A stretch of DNA of 9,853 nt, taken from Bacillota bacterium. GTDB taxonomy: Bacteria; Bacillota; Clostridia; Lachnospirales; Lachnospiraceae. Of the stretch, positions 1 to 7,245 are shown one piece after another. A program made the position numbers and the translations under genes. The notes under the pieces were generated by a model. It was not told the DNA's origin and did not search any database. It worked only from the letters and a program-made list of their open reading frames with translations. Numbering within the stretch: position 1 is the stretch's first letter; each line of letters starts with the position of its first letter. Location of the stretch: the NCBI GenBank assembly GCA_023414985.1, contig JAEZLY010000264.1, positions 1 through 9,853 of the forward strand. Direction: 5' to 3'.

Positions 1-1048
1 GCTTAAGCTTAAGCAGATATTTTCCGCAGGTTTTAAACTCAGGTAAAATCGTCTTATGCCTGGTACGGTCGATCATTTTATAACAGCATAAGGTCAATGT
101 CGGGAGAAATACCATAACAGAGATGAAACTGAGTACAATCCCTTTCACCAGGTTGATACCCAGATCGGAGCCGATCCGAAAGCGCATGAACAGCAGCGCA
201 ACAAAACCGAATAAGGTGGTAGCGGCGCTGGCAGCAATAGCTGCAAAGGCCCTTTTCATAGCACGCTGCATTGCCTCTTCCACCGGGAACTCCTTCCTGA
301 ACTCGGTGAAACTGTGAAGCAGAAAGATGGCATAGTCCAGGGATACTGCCAGCTGCAGGATGGGACTGATGGATTGGGTAAGGAAGGAGACCTCACCAAA
401 TAAAATATTACTTCCCATATTAATCAATACCGATATACCGATGGAAGCAATAAAGAGGAAAGGCTCCAGCCAGGAACCGGTTGATATGATCAGGATAAAT
501 AATATGATGGGAACCAATATGGCAGATGCTTTCAGCACCTCAGATACGACAAGCTTCTGTGAAGTGGCAATATTAACAGCATCACCTGCCAGTGCATTCT
601 CTTCTCCGATCAGCGAATAGACAGCGTCAGCGGCATCCTTTTCCATCCCCTCTTTGATCGTTATGGAGAATAACGCATTATGGTCCTTATAGTATTCTTC
701 GATGAGGGAAGGATCTGCCATTTCAACGGGTTGCTTTATATCGTACACATCATCGAGCCATAATACCTCAGTTACACCCTCGGCAGACGCTAGCTTTTCT
801 TTGTAAGCCAATGCTTCCTGAAGAGTTACGTCCTTTATCATGACACGTGCATTTGGTATCGAAGCAGTAAATTCCTTCTCCAGCAGATCAAGAGCAACAG
901 TGGAATTTGCATCGGATGGCAGATAATCGGCCAACTTAAAATTTACGGATACTTGGGTCATCAGCACTGCACTGATGATTGCAAGGAGGGAAAAAACTGT
1001 TACAATCAATTTTTTGTGCTTTACTATATGCCTTGGAATATCTCTCAT
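1..1048 (-). CDS. MMPL/RND-family membrane transporter, N-terminal part (cut by window edge)
   Basis: Reading the minus strand from the ATG at 1048 gives an open frame of 349 complete codons to the left edge. The start is preceded by a clear GGAGG ribosome binding site. The protein begins MRDIPRHIVKHKK, then a first membrane helix (about residues 14-30). A soluble extracytoplasmic domain follows (about 31-170), then a run of hydrophobic helices (about 173-300) containing the SLDYAIFLLHSF motif with its Asp near residue 238. A helix-loop-helix ending in FLPTLMLCC precedes a charged linker. This topology and the DYAIFL signature are typical of MMPL transporters (proton-driven RND-type exporters of lipids or drugs). 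Family members are roughly twice this length with a second repeat, so the missing half lies outside the window. Its divergent TetR-type neighbour suggests repression relieved by a substrate. The substrate cannot be told from sequence. Confidence 0.9.
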   Translation of the reverse strand, partial: MRDIPRHIVKHKKLIVTVFSLLAIISAVLMTQVSVNFKLADYLPSDANSTVALDLLEKEFTASIPNARVMIKDVTLQEALAYKEKLASAEGVTEVLWLDDVYDIKQPVEMADPSLIEEYYKDHNALFSITIKEGMEKDAADAVYSLIGEENALAGDAVNIATSQKLVVSEVLKASAILVPIILFILIISTGSWLEPFLFIASIGISVLINMGSNILFGEVSFLTQSISPILQLAVSLDYAIFLLHSFTEFRKEFPVEEAMQRAMKRAFAAIAASAATTLFGFVALLFMRFRIGSDLGINLVKGIVLSFISVMVFLPTLTLCCYKMIDRTRHKTILPEFKTCGKYLLKLK

Positions 1049-1096
1049 CTTTACCTCCTTCTAGTAAACAAAGTGTTGATTTTTAATCGCATTTAT

Positions 1097-1125
1097 AGAA
1101 TAATGATATTGTGTATTGAATACAA
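1097..1125 (-). promoter_or_regulatory. Predicted promoter of the MMPL transporter
   Basis: On the minus strand there is a TTGTAT -35 (1120-1125), a 17-bp spacer and a TATTCT -10 (1097-1102). It lies about 50 bp upstream of the transporter start. The spacing is ideal and the -10 is a fair match; the -35 overlaps the palindrome at 1112-1124. Prediction by eye only. Confidence 0.5.
1112..1124. promoter_or_regulatory. Candidate TetR-type operator palindrome
   Basis: TGTATTGAATACA is a perfect 13-bp palindrome centred on 1118, with partial symmetry continuing outward (TTG...CAA). It overlaps the -35 and spacer of the predicted transporter promoter and sits in the gap shared with a divergent TetR-family regulator. 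TetR-family proteins bind short palindromes as dimers, so this is the best operator candidate. Binding by the neighbouring regulator is inference. Confidence 0.5.
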
Positions 1126-1155
1126 CAATCAGTTTTTTTGAAAATGGTAAAAAAG

Positions 1156-1198
1156 AATCAAATTTAAAAAATTTGTTGAGTACCCGGCAAATCAAATT
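1156..1198. repeat. AT-rich inverted repeat and paired direct repeats in the divergent region
   Basis: CAAATTT (1159-1165) and AAATTTG (1169-1175) form a perfect inverted repeat around AAA. The 9-mer AATCAAATT occurs at 1156-1164 and again at 1190-1198, 34 bp apart and so nearly on the same helix face. This could be a second regulator site or simply AT-rich promoter DNA. Confidence 0.3.
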
Positions 1199-1249
1199 GT
1201 GAAAATTTTATAAACTAAGAATTCCCCATATTGCTTAATTTATGAAACG

Positions 1250-1279
1250 GTTACAGAACTGCGGAATGATCGCTACAAT
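1250..1279 (+). promoter_or_regulatory. Predicted promoter of the TetR-family gene
   Basis: GTTACA (-35, 1250-1255), an 18-bp spacer and TACAAT (-10, 1274-1279, five of six consensus bases). This puts the transcript start about 20 bp before the start codon. The -35 is weak. Confidence 0.4.
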
Positions 1280-1307
1280 AAGATGAACGCCGGAGAGGAA
1301 GGATCGG

Positions 1308-1874
1308 ATGGAGAAGGAGAACAGAAAAGTCAGATATTCCAAGATGGTATTGAAGGAGAGCCTAATAAAACTAATGAAGCAAAAGCCAATCTCCCGGATT
1401 ACAATTACCGAGATATGTGAAGAGGCTGATTTGAACAGAGCGACGTTCTATGCACACTATACGGATCAATATGAGCTGCTGAAACAGATTGAACAGGAGC
1501 TTGTGGATGACATTAATCAATACCTGGCAGATTATTCCTTCCGGGAGAAGGGCTCGGAATCCTTTGAACTGATGGAGCAGATCTTTGAATATATCAAGGA
1601 AAACAGTGAGGTATGTTCCGTATTGCTCAGTGAGAACGGGGATAAGAATTTCCAGAAGGATGTCCTAGCAATTGTAAAGCACCAATGTATTACCGAATGG
1701 ACCAGCAATACGGTGAATAAGGATATCGCGGAATATATTTATGACTATGCTACCAACGGAAGCCTGGGTATTATCCTGAAATGGATTCAGGAGGGGATGG
1801 TACGCTCCACCGGGGAAATGGCGGAAATTATTATCAAATTAACGGACAGGGGTATTTCCGCTTTTGTTTCTTAG
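1308..1874 (+). CDS. TetR/AcrR-family transcriptional regulator
   Basis: A 188-residue protein, the usual size for the family. The N-terminal DNA-binding domain includes a helix-turn-helix at about residues 32-51 (ITITEICEEADLNRATFYAH), a classical TetR signature with the NRATFYAHY recognition segment. Residues 60-188 form the ligand-binding and dimerisation part. Its ending (GSLGIILKWIQEGM, then a helix) resembles the TetR C-terminal domains found in DhaS/YxaF-like regulators. The start is supported by the purine-rich GGAGAGGAAGG at 1291-1301. The gene is divergent from the MMPL transporter with a palindrome between them, so it most likely represses that exporter and possibly itself. The inducer is unknown. 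The Ig-domain gene lies 94 bp downstream on the same strand with no terminator between, so read-through is possible. Confidence 0.92.
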   Translation: MEKENRKVRYSKMVLKESLIKLMKQKPISRITITEICEEADLNRATFYAHYTDQYELLKQIEQELVDDINQYLADYSFREKGSESFELMEQIFEYIKENSEVCSVLLSENGDKNFQKDVLAIVKHQCITEWTSNTVNKDIAEYIYDYATNGSLGIILKWIQEGMVRSTGEMAEIIIKLTDRGISAFVS

Positions 1875-1877
1875 GTA

Positions 1878-1883
1878 TATAAT
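1878..1883 (+). promoter_or_regulatory. Possible -10 element for the Ig-domain protein gene
   Basis: A perfect TATAAT lies 4 bp after the TetR stop codon. No convincing -35 sits 16-18 bp upstream and there is no extended TG, so this may be a weak or activator-dependent promoter. It would start a transcript near 1890, including the leader at 1903-1968. Confidence 0.3.
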
Positions 1884-1902
1884 AAAAGCTAACAAGACGA
1901 TC

Positions 1903-1968
1903 TATGAAGGAGGAGAAAGCCTCCTATGAAGTCAATTATTTATCTCTAATTTATGAAGGAGGATTTGT
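1903..1968 (+). promoter_or_regulatory. Structured leader with duplicated ribosome binding site and anti-RBS
   Basis: The 12-mer TATGAAGGAGGA occurs at 1903-1914 and again at 1952-1963; the second copy is the ribosome binding site of the following gene. Between them CCTCCT (1920-1925) is complementary to AGGAGG in both copies. It can fold onto the first (1908-1913, 6-nt loop) or the second (1957-1962, extended by three A-U pairs after one mismatch). Two tiny reading frames are present. ATG 1926 encodes MKSIIYL and stops at 1949. ATG 1904 encodes 22 residues and ends in a TGA (1970-1972) overlapping the downstream ATG as ATGA. The pairings are visible; any regulatory role is inference. Confidence 0.35.
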
Positions 1969-2535
1969 ATGAAAAAAGTAATTGCATTTTTTTGCATCGT
2001 ACTGGTTCTGATGAGTATGACCTCTACGGCATTTGCCGCAAAGAAGGACACAAAGGCACCGACTGTCACTAAAACCAGCCCGGTGGATAAGACCGGTGGG
2101 ATCATGAGAGAGACATCCCTCGTCGTACGTTTCAGTGAAGCAGTAACGAAGGGAAAGGCAATTAAGAAGCTTGCCCTGACCGATGCCAACGGCAGTGCAG
2201 TGAAATATGCCTATGAGATCAAGGATAACCTGCTTACGATAACACCAAAGGCTGATTTGAACTATAGCATGGCTTATACGCTTACCGTTCCTGCAGCAGC
2301 GGTTAAGGATAGTGCAGGAAATGATTTGAAGGAAGAGTATACTCTGAACTTCATTACGGAGGCGGATCCCTCCAAAGACAATCCGGAAGCGGATACGTCT
2401 TATAAGTACAATATGGAGATTGAAGCAAATCTCCAGGGACAGCTGACGGAAGGGATGCAGCTCTATCTGATCCAGTATCTGAAGCTTTTCGGTATTGATG
2501 CAAAGATAAAAAAAGTGGAGCTTGTATCGGATTAA
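1969..2535 (+). CDS. Small secreted protein with SbsA-type Ig-like domain
   Basis: A 188-residue exported protein. Residues 1-23 are a textbook signal peptide: MKK, a hydrophobic core, and AFA before a likely cleavage at A23/A24. Residues 29-131 (from APTVTKTSPVD to LNFIT) match the bacterial Ig-like fold of the SbsA/Big_5 type: a PxxG-like first strand, LVVRFSEAV, a central TDANG turn, LTITPKADLNYSMAYTLTV and AVKDSAGNDL. The last 55 residues are charged and unrecognised. There is no sorting signal, transmembrane anchor or SLH domain, so it is probably released or held non-covalently at the envelope. The start is fixed by AGGAGG at 1957-1962, 6 nt before the ATG. Such domains usually mediate binding or act as spacers; no enzymatic part is visible. 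A perfect hairpin terminator follows the stop. Confidence 0.8.
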   Translation: MKKVIAFFCIVLVLMSMTSTAFAAKKDTKAPTVTKTSPVDKTGGIMRETSLVVRFSEAVTKGKAIKKLALTDANGSAVKYAYEIKDNLLTITPKADLNYSMAYTLTVPAAAVKDSAGNDLKEEYTLNFITEADPSKDNPEADTSYKYNMEIEANLQGQLTEGMQLYLIQYLKLFGIDAKIKKVELVSD

Positions 2536-2546
2536 CATAAAATGAG

Positions 2547-2590
2547 CAAAATAGTGCACCTGGAACATATACAGGTGCATTGTTTTGTTA
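2547..2590 (+). terminator. Rho-independent terminator after the Ig-domain gene
   Basis: A 16-pair stem (2547-2562 with 2572-2587) has a 9-nt loop and only two G-U wobbles. Its GC-rich core is TGCACCTG/CAGGTGCA, followed by a T-rich stretch (TTGTTTTGTT). The A-rich left flank would also let it act on the minus strand, although no minus-strand gene needs it. Confidence 0.85.
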
Positions 2591-2608
2591 TCCTGTAAAA
2601 GTTAAAAT
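2580..2608 (+). promoter_or_regulatory. Predicted promoter of the GH3-esterase operon
   Basis: TTGTTT (-35, 2580-2585), a 17-bp spacer and TAAAAT (-10, 2603-2608, five of six). The -35 overlaps the descending arm of the preceding terminator. The predicted transcript would start near 2615. Confidence 0.45.
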
Positions 2609-2648
2609 AGATATGGATGAATCATATCCGTATGCTTATTTTACAGGA
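2591..2648. repeat. Nested inverted repeats spanning the GH3 promoter and ribosome binding site
   Basis: TCCTGTAAAA (2591-2600) and TTTTACAGGA (2639-2648) are perfect 10-bp inverted arms. Inside them lie GATATG (2610-2615) and CATATC (2623-2628), another perfect pair with a 7-nt loop. The right outer arm contains the start of the AGGAGG ribosome binding site (2645-2650). The inner palindrome sits at the predicted transcription start and could be a repressor operator. The outer pair could sequester the ribosome binding site in longer transcripts. Confidence 0.5.
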
Positions 2649-2656
2649 GGAGTAAT

Positions 2657-4372
2657 ATGAGTCAGTTTGAATATCTGAAGAAGAAACCGTTTCATCTGAA
2701 TGATACCCAATTGGATTGGGTAAAGAATACCCTGGCGGGAATGACTACCCAGGAGAAGATTGGGCAGCTGTTCTGCCTGATTTCCTACAGTAGCGACCAT
2801 GGCTACCTGTCAAATCTTGCAAAGAACGTTAAAATCGGCGGAATTATGGGACGTCAGATGCCTCTGGAGGAGGTGTGTGACATGACTAATTTCCTGCAGC
2901 AGGAGTCTCAAATCCCGATGCTGGTAGCTGCGAACTTCGAAGCCGGCGGCGATGGATTAATCAAAGAAGGGACCAATATCGGTCCGAATATGCAGATCGG
3001 TGCAACGGGTGATCCTGCCTTTGCAGGCAAGCAGGGATATGTATGCGCGAAAGAAGGACTTGCAGTCGGAGCAAATTGGGCCTTCGCACCGGTCATTGAC
3101 ATTGATAAGAACTTCCGTAATCCGATTATGTCCACCAGATTGTATGGCAGTGATGACAAGCTGGTAAGAGACTGCGGCGTTGCCTACACCAAGGCAGCTC
3201 AGGAGCTGGGGATGGCAGTATCCATCAAGCATTTCCCCGGAGATGGAGTGGATGAGAGAGACCAACATCTGGTTACCAGCAGCAATGACTTAAGCTGCGA
3301 GGAATGGGATGCAACCTTTGGTGAGGCTTACAAAGCAAGTATCGATGCCGGAGCGATGACAGTCATGATCGGACATATCATGCAGCCCGCATACAGCAGA
3401 AGACTTTGTCCGGGAATCAAGGATGAGGATATTATGCCTGCAACCCTTGCACCCGAGTTGATCAATGGTCTGCTTAGAGAAAAGCTAGGGTTTAATGGTA
3501 TGATCGTTACTGATGCAACCACAATGGCCGGATTTACGATCCCCATGGCCCGCAGTAAGGCGGTACCATATACGATTGCCTGCGGCTGTGATATGTTCCT
3601 GTTTACAAAGAACCTGGATGAGGATTATGCTTTTATGACCCAGGGTGTGAAGGACGGCGTGATTACACCGGAGCGTCTGGATGAGGCAGTAACCCGTATC
3701 CTTGGATTAAAAGCAGCATTAAAGCTGCCCGAGAAGAAGGTGGACGGCAGTCTCTTTGTCAAGCCTGAGGAAGCCAGAAAGATTGTGGGCTGTAAGGAAC
3801 ATAAGGAGATGGAGCTGGACTGTGCGGATCATGCTGCTACCCTGGTGAAGAATACACAGAATCTGCTTCCAATCAATCCTGCAAAACACAAGAGAATTCT
3901 TCTTTACCCCATCTTATCCGGCGAAAGTGCCTTCGGTGGCGGTGGTGAGGATGTAGCCGGTATCATGAAGGAAGCACTGGAACAGGAAGGCTTCCTTGTG
4001 GATATCTTCGAAGCAGCCCAGGGTTATGAAGGAATGCTGAAAAAATATCAGGAAACGGTAGATTCCTATGATTTATTACTTTATGTCGGCAACATGGCTA
4101 CAAAGAGCAATCAGACGACAGTACGTATAGAATGGGCGCAGCCGATGGGAGCCAACTGCCCGTCTTACCAGAGCGTTGTTCCAACGATGTTCCTTTCCTT
4201 TGCGAATCCTTATCATCTGCTCGATGTACCGAGAATCAGAACCTTTATCAATGCGTATAAATTTAAAGAGGCAAATGTCAAGGCTGTGATCGATAAGCTC
4301 CTTGGAAGAAGCGAATTTAAGGGGAAGACACCGGTCGATCCCTTCTGTGGCAGATGGGATGCAAGATTATAG
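2657..4372 (+). CDS. GH3-family beta-N-acetylhexosaminidase-like glycoside hydrolase
   Basis: A 571-residue protein with no signal peptide, so cytoplasmic. Residues about 25-360 form the GH3 catalytic barrel (MTTQEKIGQLF near the start). The NagZ-type signature reads KHFPGDGVDERDQH at 191-204, and D202/H204 fit the Asp-His acid/base dyad of NagZ enzymes. The predicted nucleophile is D286 in MIVTDATTMAGF. Residues about 385-571 are an alpha/beta C-terminal domain, as in longer Gram-positive NagZ proteins. The family removes terminal beta-linked N-acetylglucosamine or related residues, for example in muropeptide recycling or glycan catabolism. The G-D-G in place of the common G-H-G in the motif is a variant. 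The start has AGGAGG 6 nt upstream. The esterase gene follows after 38 bp, implying an operon. The exact substrate is unknown; phosphorylase activity, seen in some GH3 enzymes, cannot be excluded. Confidence 0.85.
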   Translation: MSQFEYLKKKPFHLNDTQLDWVKNTLAGMTTQEKIGQLFCLISYSSDHGYLSNLAKNVKIGGIMGRQMPLEEVCDMTNFLQQESQIPMLVAANFEAGGDGLIKEGTNIGPNMQIGATGDPAFAGKQGYVCAKEGLAVGANWAFAPVIDIDKNFRNPIMSTRLYGSDDKLVRDCGVAYTKAAQELGMAVSIKHFPGDGVDERDQHLVTSSNDLSCEEWDATFGEAYKASIDAGAMTVMIGHIMQPAYSRRLCPGIKDEDIMPATLAPELINGLLREKLGFNGMIVTDATTMAGFTIPMARSKAVPYTIACGCDMFLFTKNLDEDYAFMTQGVKDGVITPERLDEAVTRILGLKAALKLPEKKVDGSLFVKPEEARKIVGCKEHKEMELDCADHAATLVKNTQNLLPINPAKHKRILLYPILSGESAFGGGGEDVAGIMKEALEQEGFLVDIFEAAQGYEGMLKKYQETVDSYDLLLYVGNMATKSNQTTVRIEWAQPMGANCPSYQSVVPTMFLSFANPYHLLDVPRIRTFINAYKFKEANVKAVIDKLLGRSEFKGKTPVDPFCGRWDARL

Positions 4373-4410
4373 ACAAGTCCGGCATTTCCCTCATAAAAGG
4401 AGATGGTAAA

Positions 4411-5526
4411 ATGATTAAGTATACCACGGAGCTGATACAGAAGCTTCAGAAAGAAACAGAAGTGATTCGGGGGTATCATACCGATGTGCTTCTAAAGAAG
4501 AGCCCCACGGAATCAAGACCCGGATATCTGGATCCATATGAAAAGGCCTGTCTGAATATCAATTGGGTTGCAGAGGATGAGAAGGGGAAGAGGGAGGAGA
4601 AGGAACAACTTTCTCCTGAAGCCCGGCTTCAGCAGATCCGAGACCGTATGGGGTTTCCGAATTATAATCTGAATACAGAAGAGCTGATTACAAAGTATGA
4701 GGAATTGAAGCTTGGTGAGAATCAGGTGGGCCTATGGCGCTATTACAAAAGAAAATCCGAACAGAAGAAGCGTCCCTGTCTGGTCTATATCCATGGAGGC
4801 GGCTTTATCGGCGGTACGGTGTACTGCGTCGAAAACCCCTGCAGGCTGATTGCCCAGCTGGCAGATGCCATAGTGTTCAATATCGACTATTCCCTTGCAC
4901 CGGAGAAGCCTTTTCCACACGGATTGAATGATAATTACAATGCAATCCGTCATATCTATGAGAACGCTGACTATTATGGGATCGACAGAAATAAGATAGC
5001 GGTTGCGGGTGACAGCGCGGGCGGTAACTATTCAGCAGCAATAGCACTAAAAGCAAGGGACGAGAAGCTTCCGATGCTTGCGGCTCAGATACTGATCTAT
5101 CCGGCTGTTGTCATGGGCTCTGAGGCAGCCAAGGGATATGCATTCCGTGAGGACGAATTCCTCCTGTCGGAAGAGGAAGGACCGATCATCGCACCCATGC
5201 TGATGCTTGGCAGACCCGGAGATATTGCTAAGGATCCGATGATCGGAAGCTATCTTCCCGATGTGAGAGAAGTCAGGAACCCCTATGTCAGTCCGATGTT
5301 GGCCGAAAGCCATGCCGGGCTGCCGAAAGCCCTGGTTGCAGTGGCAGAATTTGATGGTCTGAGGCTGCAGGGTGAATTCTATGCCGGAATGCTTCTAAAG
5401 GCAGGGGTGGAGACGAGGGTTCTTCGCTATGCCGGTGTAACCCATGCTTTTATCGACCGTCTCGGACATGTACCGCAGGCAGAGGATTTGTGCATTGAGA
5501 TTGCAAAGCTTTTGAAGGAACTTTAG
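4411..5526 (+). CDS. Alpha/beta-hydrolase, HSL-type esterase (acetyl-esterase-like)
   Basis: A 371-residue protein of the hormone-sensitive-lipase-like alpha/beta-hydrolase family. The oxyanion-hole HGGG is at 128-131 and the nucleophile elbow GDSAGGN has its serine at 202. The probable acid is D315 (AEFDGLR) and the histidine is H345 (THAFIDR), giving a complete catalytic triad. It has no signal peptide. The N-terminal 100 residues are a charged cap region, longer than in minimal family members. An ATG at 4354 in the same frame would overlap the GH3 gene but has no ribosome binding site. AAAGGAG at 4396-4402 supports ATG 4411. Co-transcription with the GH3 glycosidase suggests removal of acetyl or other acyl groups from a sugar substrate before or after glycoside cleavage. 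That is inference; lipid, xenobiotic or other ester substrates remain possible. Confidence 0.87.
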   Translation: MIKYTTELIQKLQKETEVIRGYHTDVLLKKSPTESRPGYLDPYEKACLNINWVAEDEKGKREEKEQLSPEARLQQIRDRMGFPNYNLNTEELITKYEELKLGENQVGLWRYYKRKSEQKKRPCLVYIHGGGFIGGTVYCVENPCRLIAQLADAIVFNIDYSLAPEKPFPHGLNDNYNAIRHIYENADYYGIDRNKIAVAGDSAGGNYSAAIALKARDEKLPMLAAQILIYPAVVMGSEAAKGYAFREDEFLLSEEEGPIIAPMLMLGRPGDIAKDPMIGSYLPDVREVRNPYVSPMLAESHAGLPKALVAVAEFDGLRLQGEFYAGMLLKAGVETRVLRYAGVTHAFIDRLGHVPQAEDLCIEIAKLLKEL

Positions 5527-5571
5527 CTTTATCTGATTTGATATTTTCGAGGATGTATTTTGCTCTGAGCC

Positions 5572-5601
5572 TTGACAATACAGGCATTTGTATTATATGA
5601 T
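5572..5601 (+). promoter_or_regulatory. Predicted prfC promoter
   Basis: A perfect TTGACA (-35, 5572-5577), an 18-bp spacer and TATGAT (-10, 5596-5601, five of six). Transcription would start near 5608, leaving a leader of about 34 nt with GGAGGAG before the GTG start. The gap 5527-5571 upstream contains no convincing terminator for the esterase gene. Confidence 0.65.
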
Positions 5602-5641
5602 GAACTGGTTTGAATTGTTTTTTAGTTTGGAGGAGTATTCA

Positions 5642-7228
5642 GTGAGCAATTACACTAAGGAAATAAAGAGAAGACGTACCTTCGCGATCATATCCCATCC
5701 GGATGCCGGAAAGACAACCTTGACAGAAAAGCTTCTGTTATATGGAGGAGCGATAAATCTGGCAGGCTCGGTAAAAGGTAAAAAGACGGATAAGCATGCC
5801 GTATCCGACTGGATGGAGATTGAGAAACAGCGTGGTATCTCCGTTACATCATCAGTCATGCAGTTTAATTATGACGATTATTGCATTAATATATTGGACA
5901 CCCCGGGACATCAGGATTTCTCAGAGGATACTTATCGTACCCTGATGGCAGCAGATTCGGCTGTCATGGTTATCGATGGATCCAAGGGTGTTGAGGCACA
6001 GACAAAGAAATTGTTCAAGGTATGTGTCATGCGTGGTATACCGATTTTTACCTTTATCAATAAGCTGGACAGAGAGGCAAAGAATACCTTCGAGCTGCTC
6101 GATGAGATCGAGACGGTACTTGGTATCCGTACCTGTCCGATCAACTGGCCGATTGGTTCCGGTAAGAATTTTAAAGGAGTCTATGACAGAGAAACCAAGC
6201 ATATCAATCGTTTTTACGCTGCCCACAACGGTATGAAGGAAGTAGATACGGTGGAGGTGGAGCTGGGAGATCCGAGTCTGGACGAACTGATCGGCAAAGA
6301 GAATCATGATATCCTGACAGAGGAGATTGAGCTGATTGACGGAGCCAGCAGTGAATTTGATTTAGAGCAGGTACTGCAGGGCAAGCTGACACCGGTATTT
6401 TTCGGCTCAGCACTGACCAACTTCGGTGTGGAGACCTTTTTAAAGAGGTATCTTGCCATGACTACTTCGCCACTGCCGCGTCACTGTACCGAGGGAGAAA
6501 TTGACCCGATTACCAATGATTTTTCGGCCTTTGTATTTAAGATTCAGGCCAATATGAATAAAGCCCACAGAGACAGGATTGCTTTCATGCGCATCTGTTC
6601 CGGTAAGTTCACCGCCGGTATGGAGGTCAATCATGTGCAGGGTAATAAGAAAATCCGCCTTTCCCAGCCTCAGCAGCTGATGGCGAGTGAAAGAACCATC
6701 ATTGAAGAAGCCTATGCCGGAGACATCATCGGAGTGTTTGACCCGGGTATCTTCTCAATTGGTGATACCATTTGCGCTCCTGATATGAAGATCACCTATG
6801 AGGGTATCCCGACTTTCTCGCCGGAGCATTTTGCTAAGGTAAGACAGGTAGATACCATGAAGCGGAAGCAGTTCTTAAAGGGTATCTCCCAGATTGCCCA
6901 GGAAGGTGCAATCCAGATCTTCCAGGAGTATAACACCGGTATGGAGGAAATTATCGTAGGTGTCGTAGGAACACTGCAATTTGACGTACTCAAGTTCCGG
7001 TTGGAATCCGAATACGGCGTAGAGGTTCGTCTGGAGCCCCTGCCCTATGAGCATATTCGTTGGATTGAGAATAGGAATATGGATGTCAGCAAGCTCGGAG
7101 TTTCTTCCGATACGAAGAAGGTTAAGGATTTGAAAGGGAATCCGCTGTTGCTTTTCGCGCACAGCTGGAGTATCCAGACAGCCCTTGATCGTAACAAAGG
7201 GCTTGAATTATCGGAGTTTGGCAGATAG
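5642..7228 (+). CDS. prfC: Peptide chain release factor 3 (RF3), translational GTPase
   Basis: RF3 uses GTP hydrolysis to recycle class I release factors from the ribosome after termination. From GTG 5642 the protein has 528 residues, essentially the length of E. coli RF3. Visible GTPase motifs are the P-loop SHPDAGKTT (about 18-26), the switch I segment RGISVTSS, DTPGHQDFSED (86-96) and NKLD (140-143). The SDWMEIEKQRGI stretch and the long C-terminal half, with domain II and III features, separate it from EF-G and from TetM-type proteins. The start is GTG, because GGAGGAG ends 6 nt before it. An in-frame ATG at 5588 lies within the predicted promoter and lacks a ribosome binding site. An Smr-domain gene follows 17 bp later. 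Confidence 0.96.
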   Translation: MSNYTKEIKRRRTFAIISHPDAGKTTLTEKLLLYGGAINLAGSVKGKKTDKHAVSDWMEIEKQRGISVTSSVMQFNYDDYCINILDTPGHQDFSEDTYRTLMAADSAVMVIDGSKGVEAQTKKLFKVCVMRGIPIFTFINKLDREAKNTFELLDEIETVLGIRTCPINWPIGSGKNFKGVYDRETKHINRFYAAHNGMKEVDTVEVELGDPSLDELIGKENHDILTEEIELIDGASSEFDLEQVLQGKLTPVFFGSALTNFGVETFLKRYLAMTTSPLPRHCTEGEIDPITNDFSAFVFKIQANMNKAHRDRIAFMRICSGKFTAGMEVNHVQGNKKIRLSQPQQLMASERTIIEEAYAGDIIGVFDPGIFSIGDTICAPDMKITYEGIPTFSPEHFAKVRQVDTMKRKQFLKGISQIAQEGAIQIFQEYNTGMEEIIVGVVGTLQFDVLKFRLESEYGVEVRLEPLPYEHIRWIENRNMDVSKLGVSSDTKKVKDLKGNPLLLFAHSWSIQTALDRNKGLELSEFGR

Positions 7229-7245
7229 TACGGAAGGTGACTGAT

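Noticed and set aside
2..13. CTTAAGCTTAAG palindrome at the left edge
   Set aside because: It is coding sequence of the transporter (alternating Lys and Leu codons). The symmetry follows from codon choice and needs no further explanation.
1951..2580. Long open frame on the minus strand opposite the Ig-domain gene (209 codons)
   Set aside because: It lies antisense to a gene with a signal peptide, a recognisable domain and a strong ribosome binding site. Its product has no domain, and it starts within the terminator hairpin.
4354..4410. Upstream start for the esterase overlapping the GH3 gene
   Set aside because: There is no ribosome binding site, while ATG 4411 has AAAGGAG at proper spacing. 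A 19-residue extension is not needed for the fold.
5500..5571. Possible terminator after the esterase (AAAGCT...AGCTTT)
   Set aside because: The stem is short and AT-rich, overlaps the coding end and is not followed by a clean T-run.
5921..6307. 128-codon minus-strand frame inside prfC
   Set aside because: It is antisense to the conserved GTPase region of RF3, has no recognisable product, and is best explained as a coding shadow.
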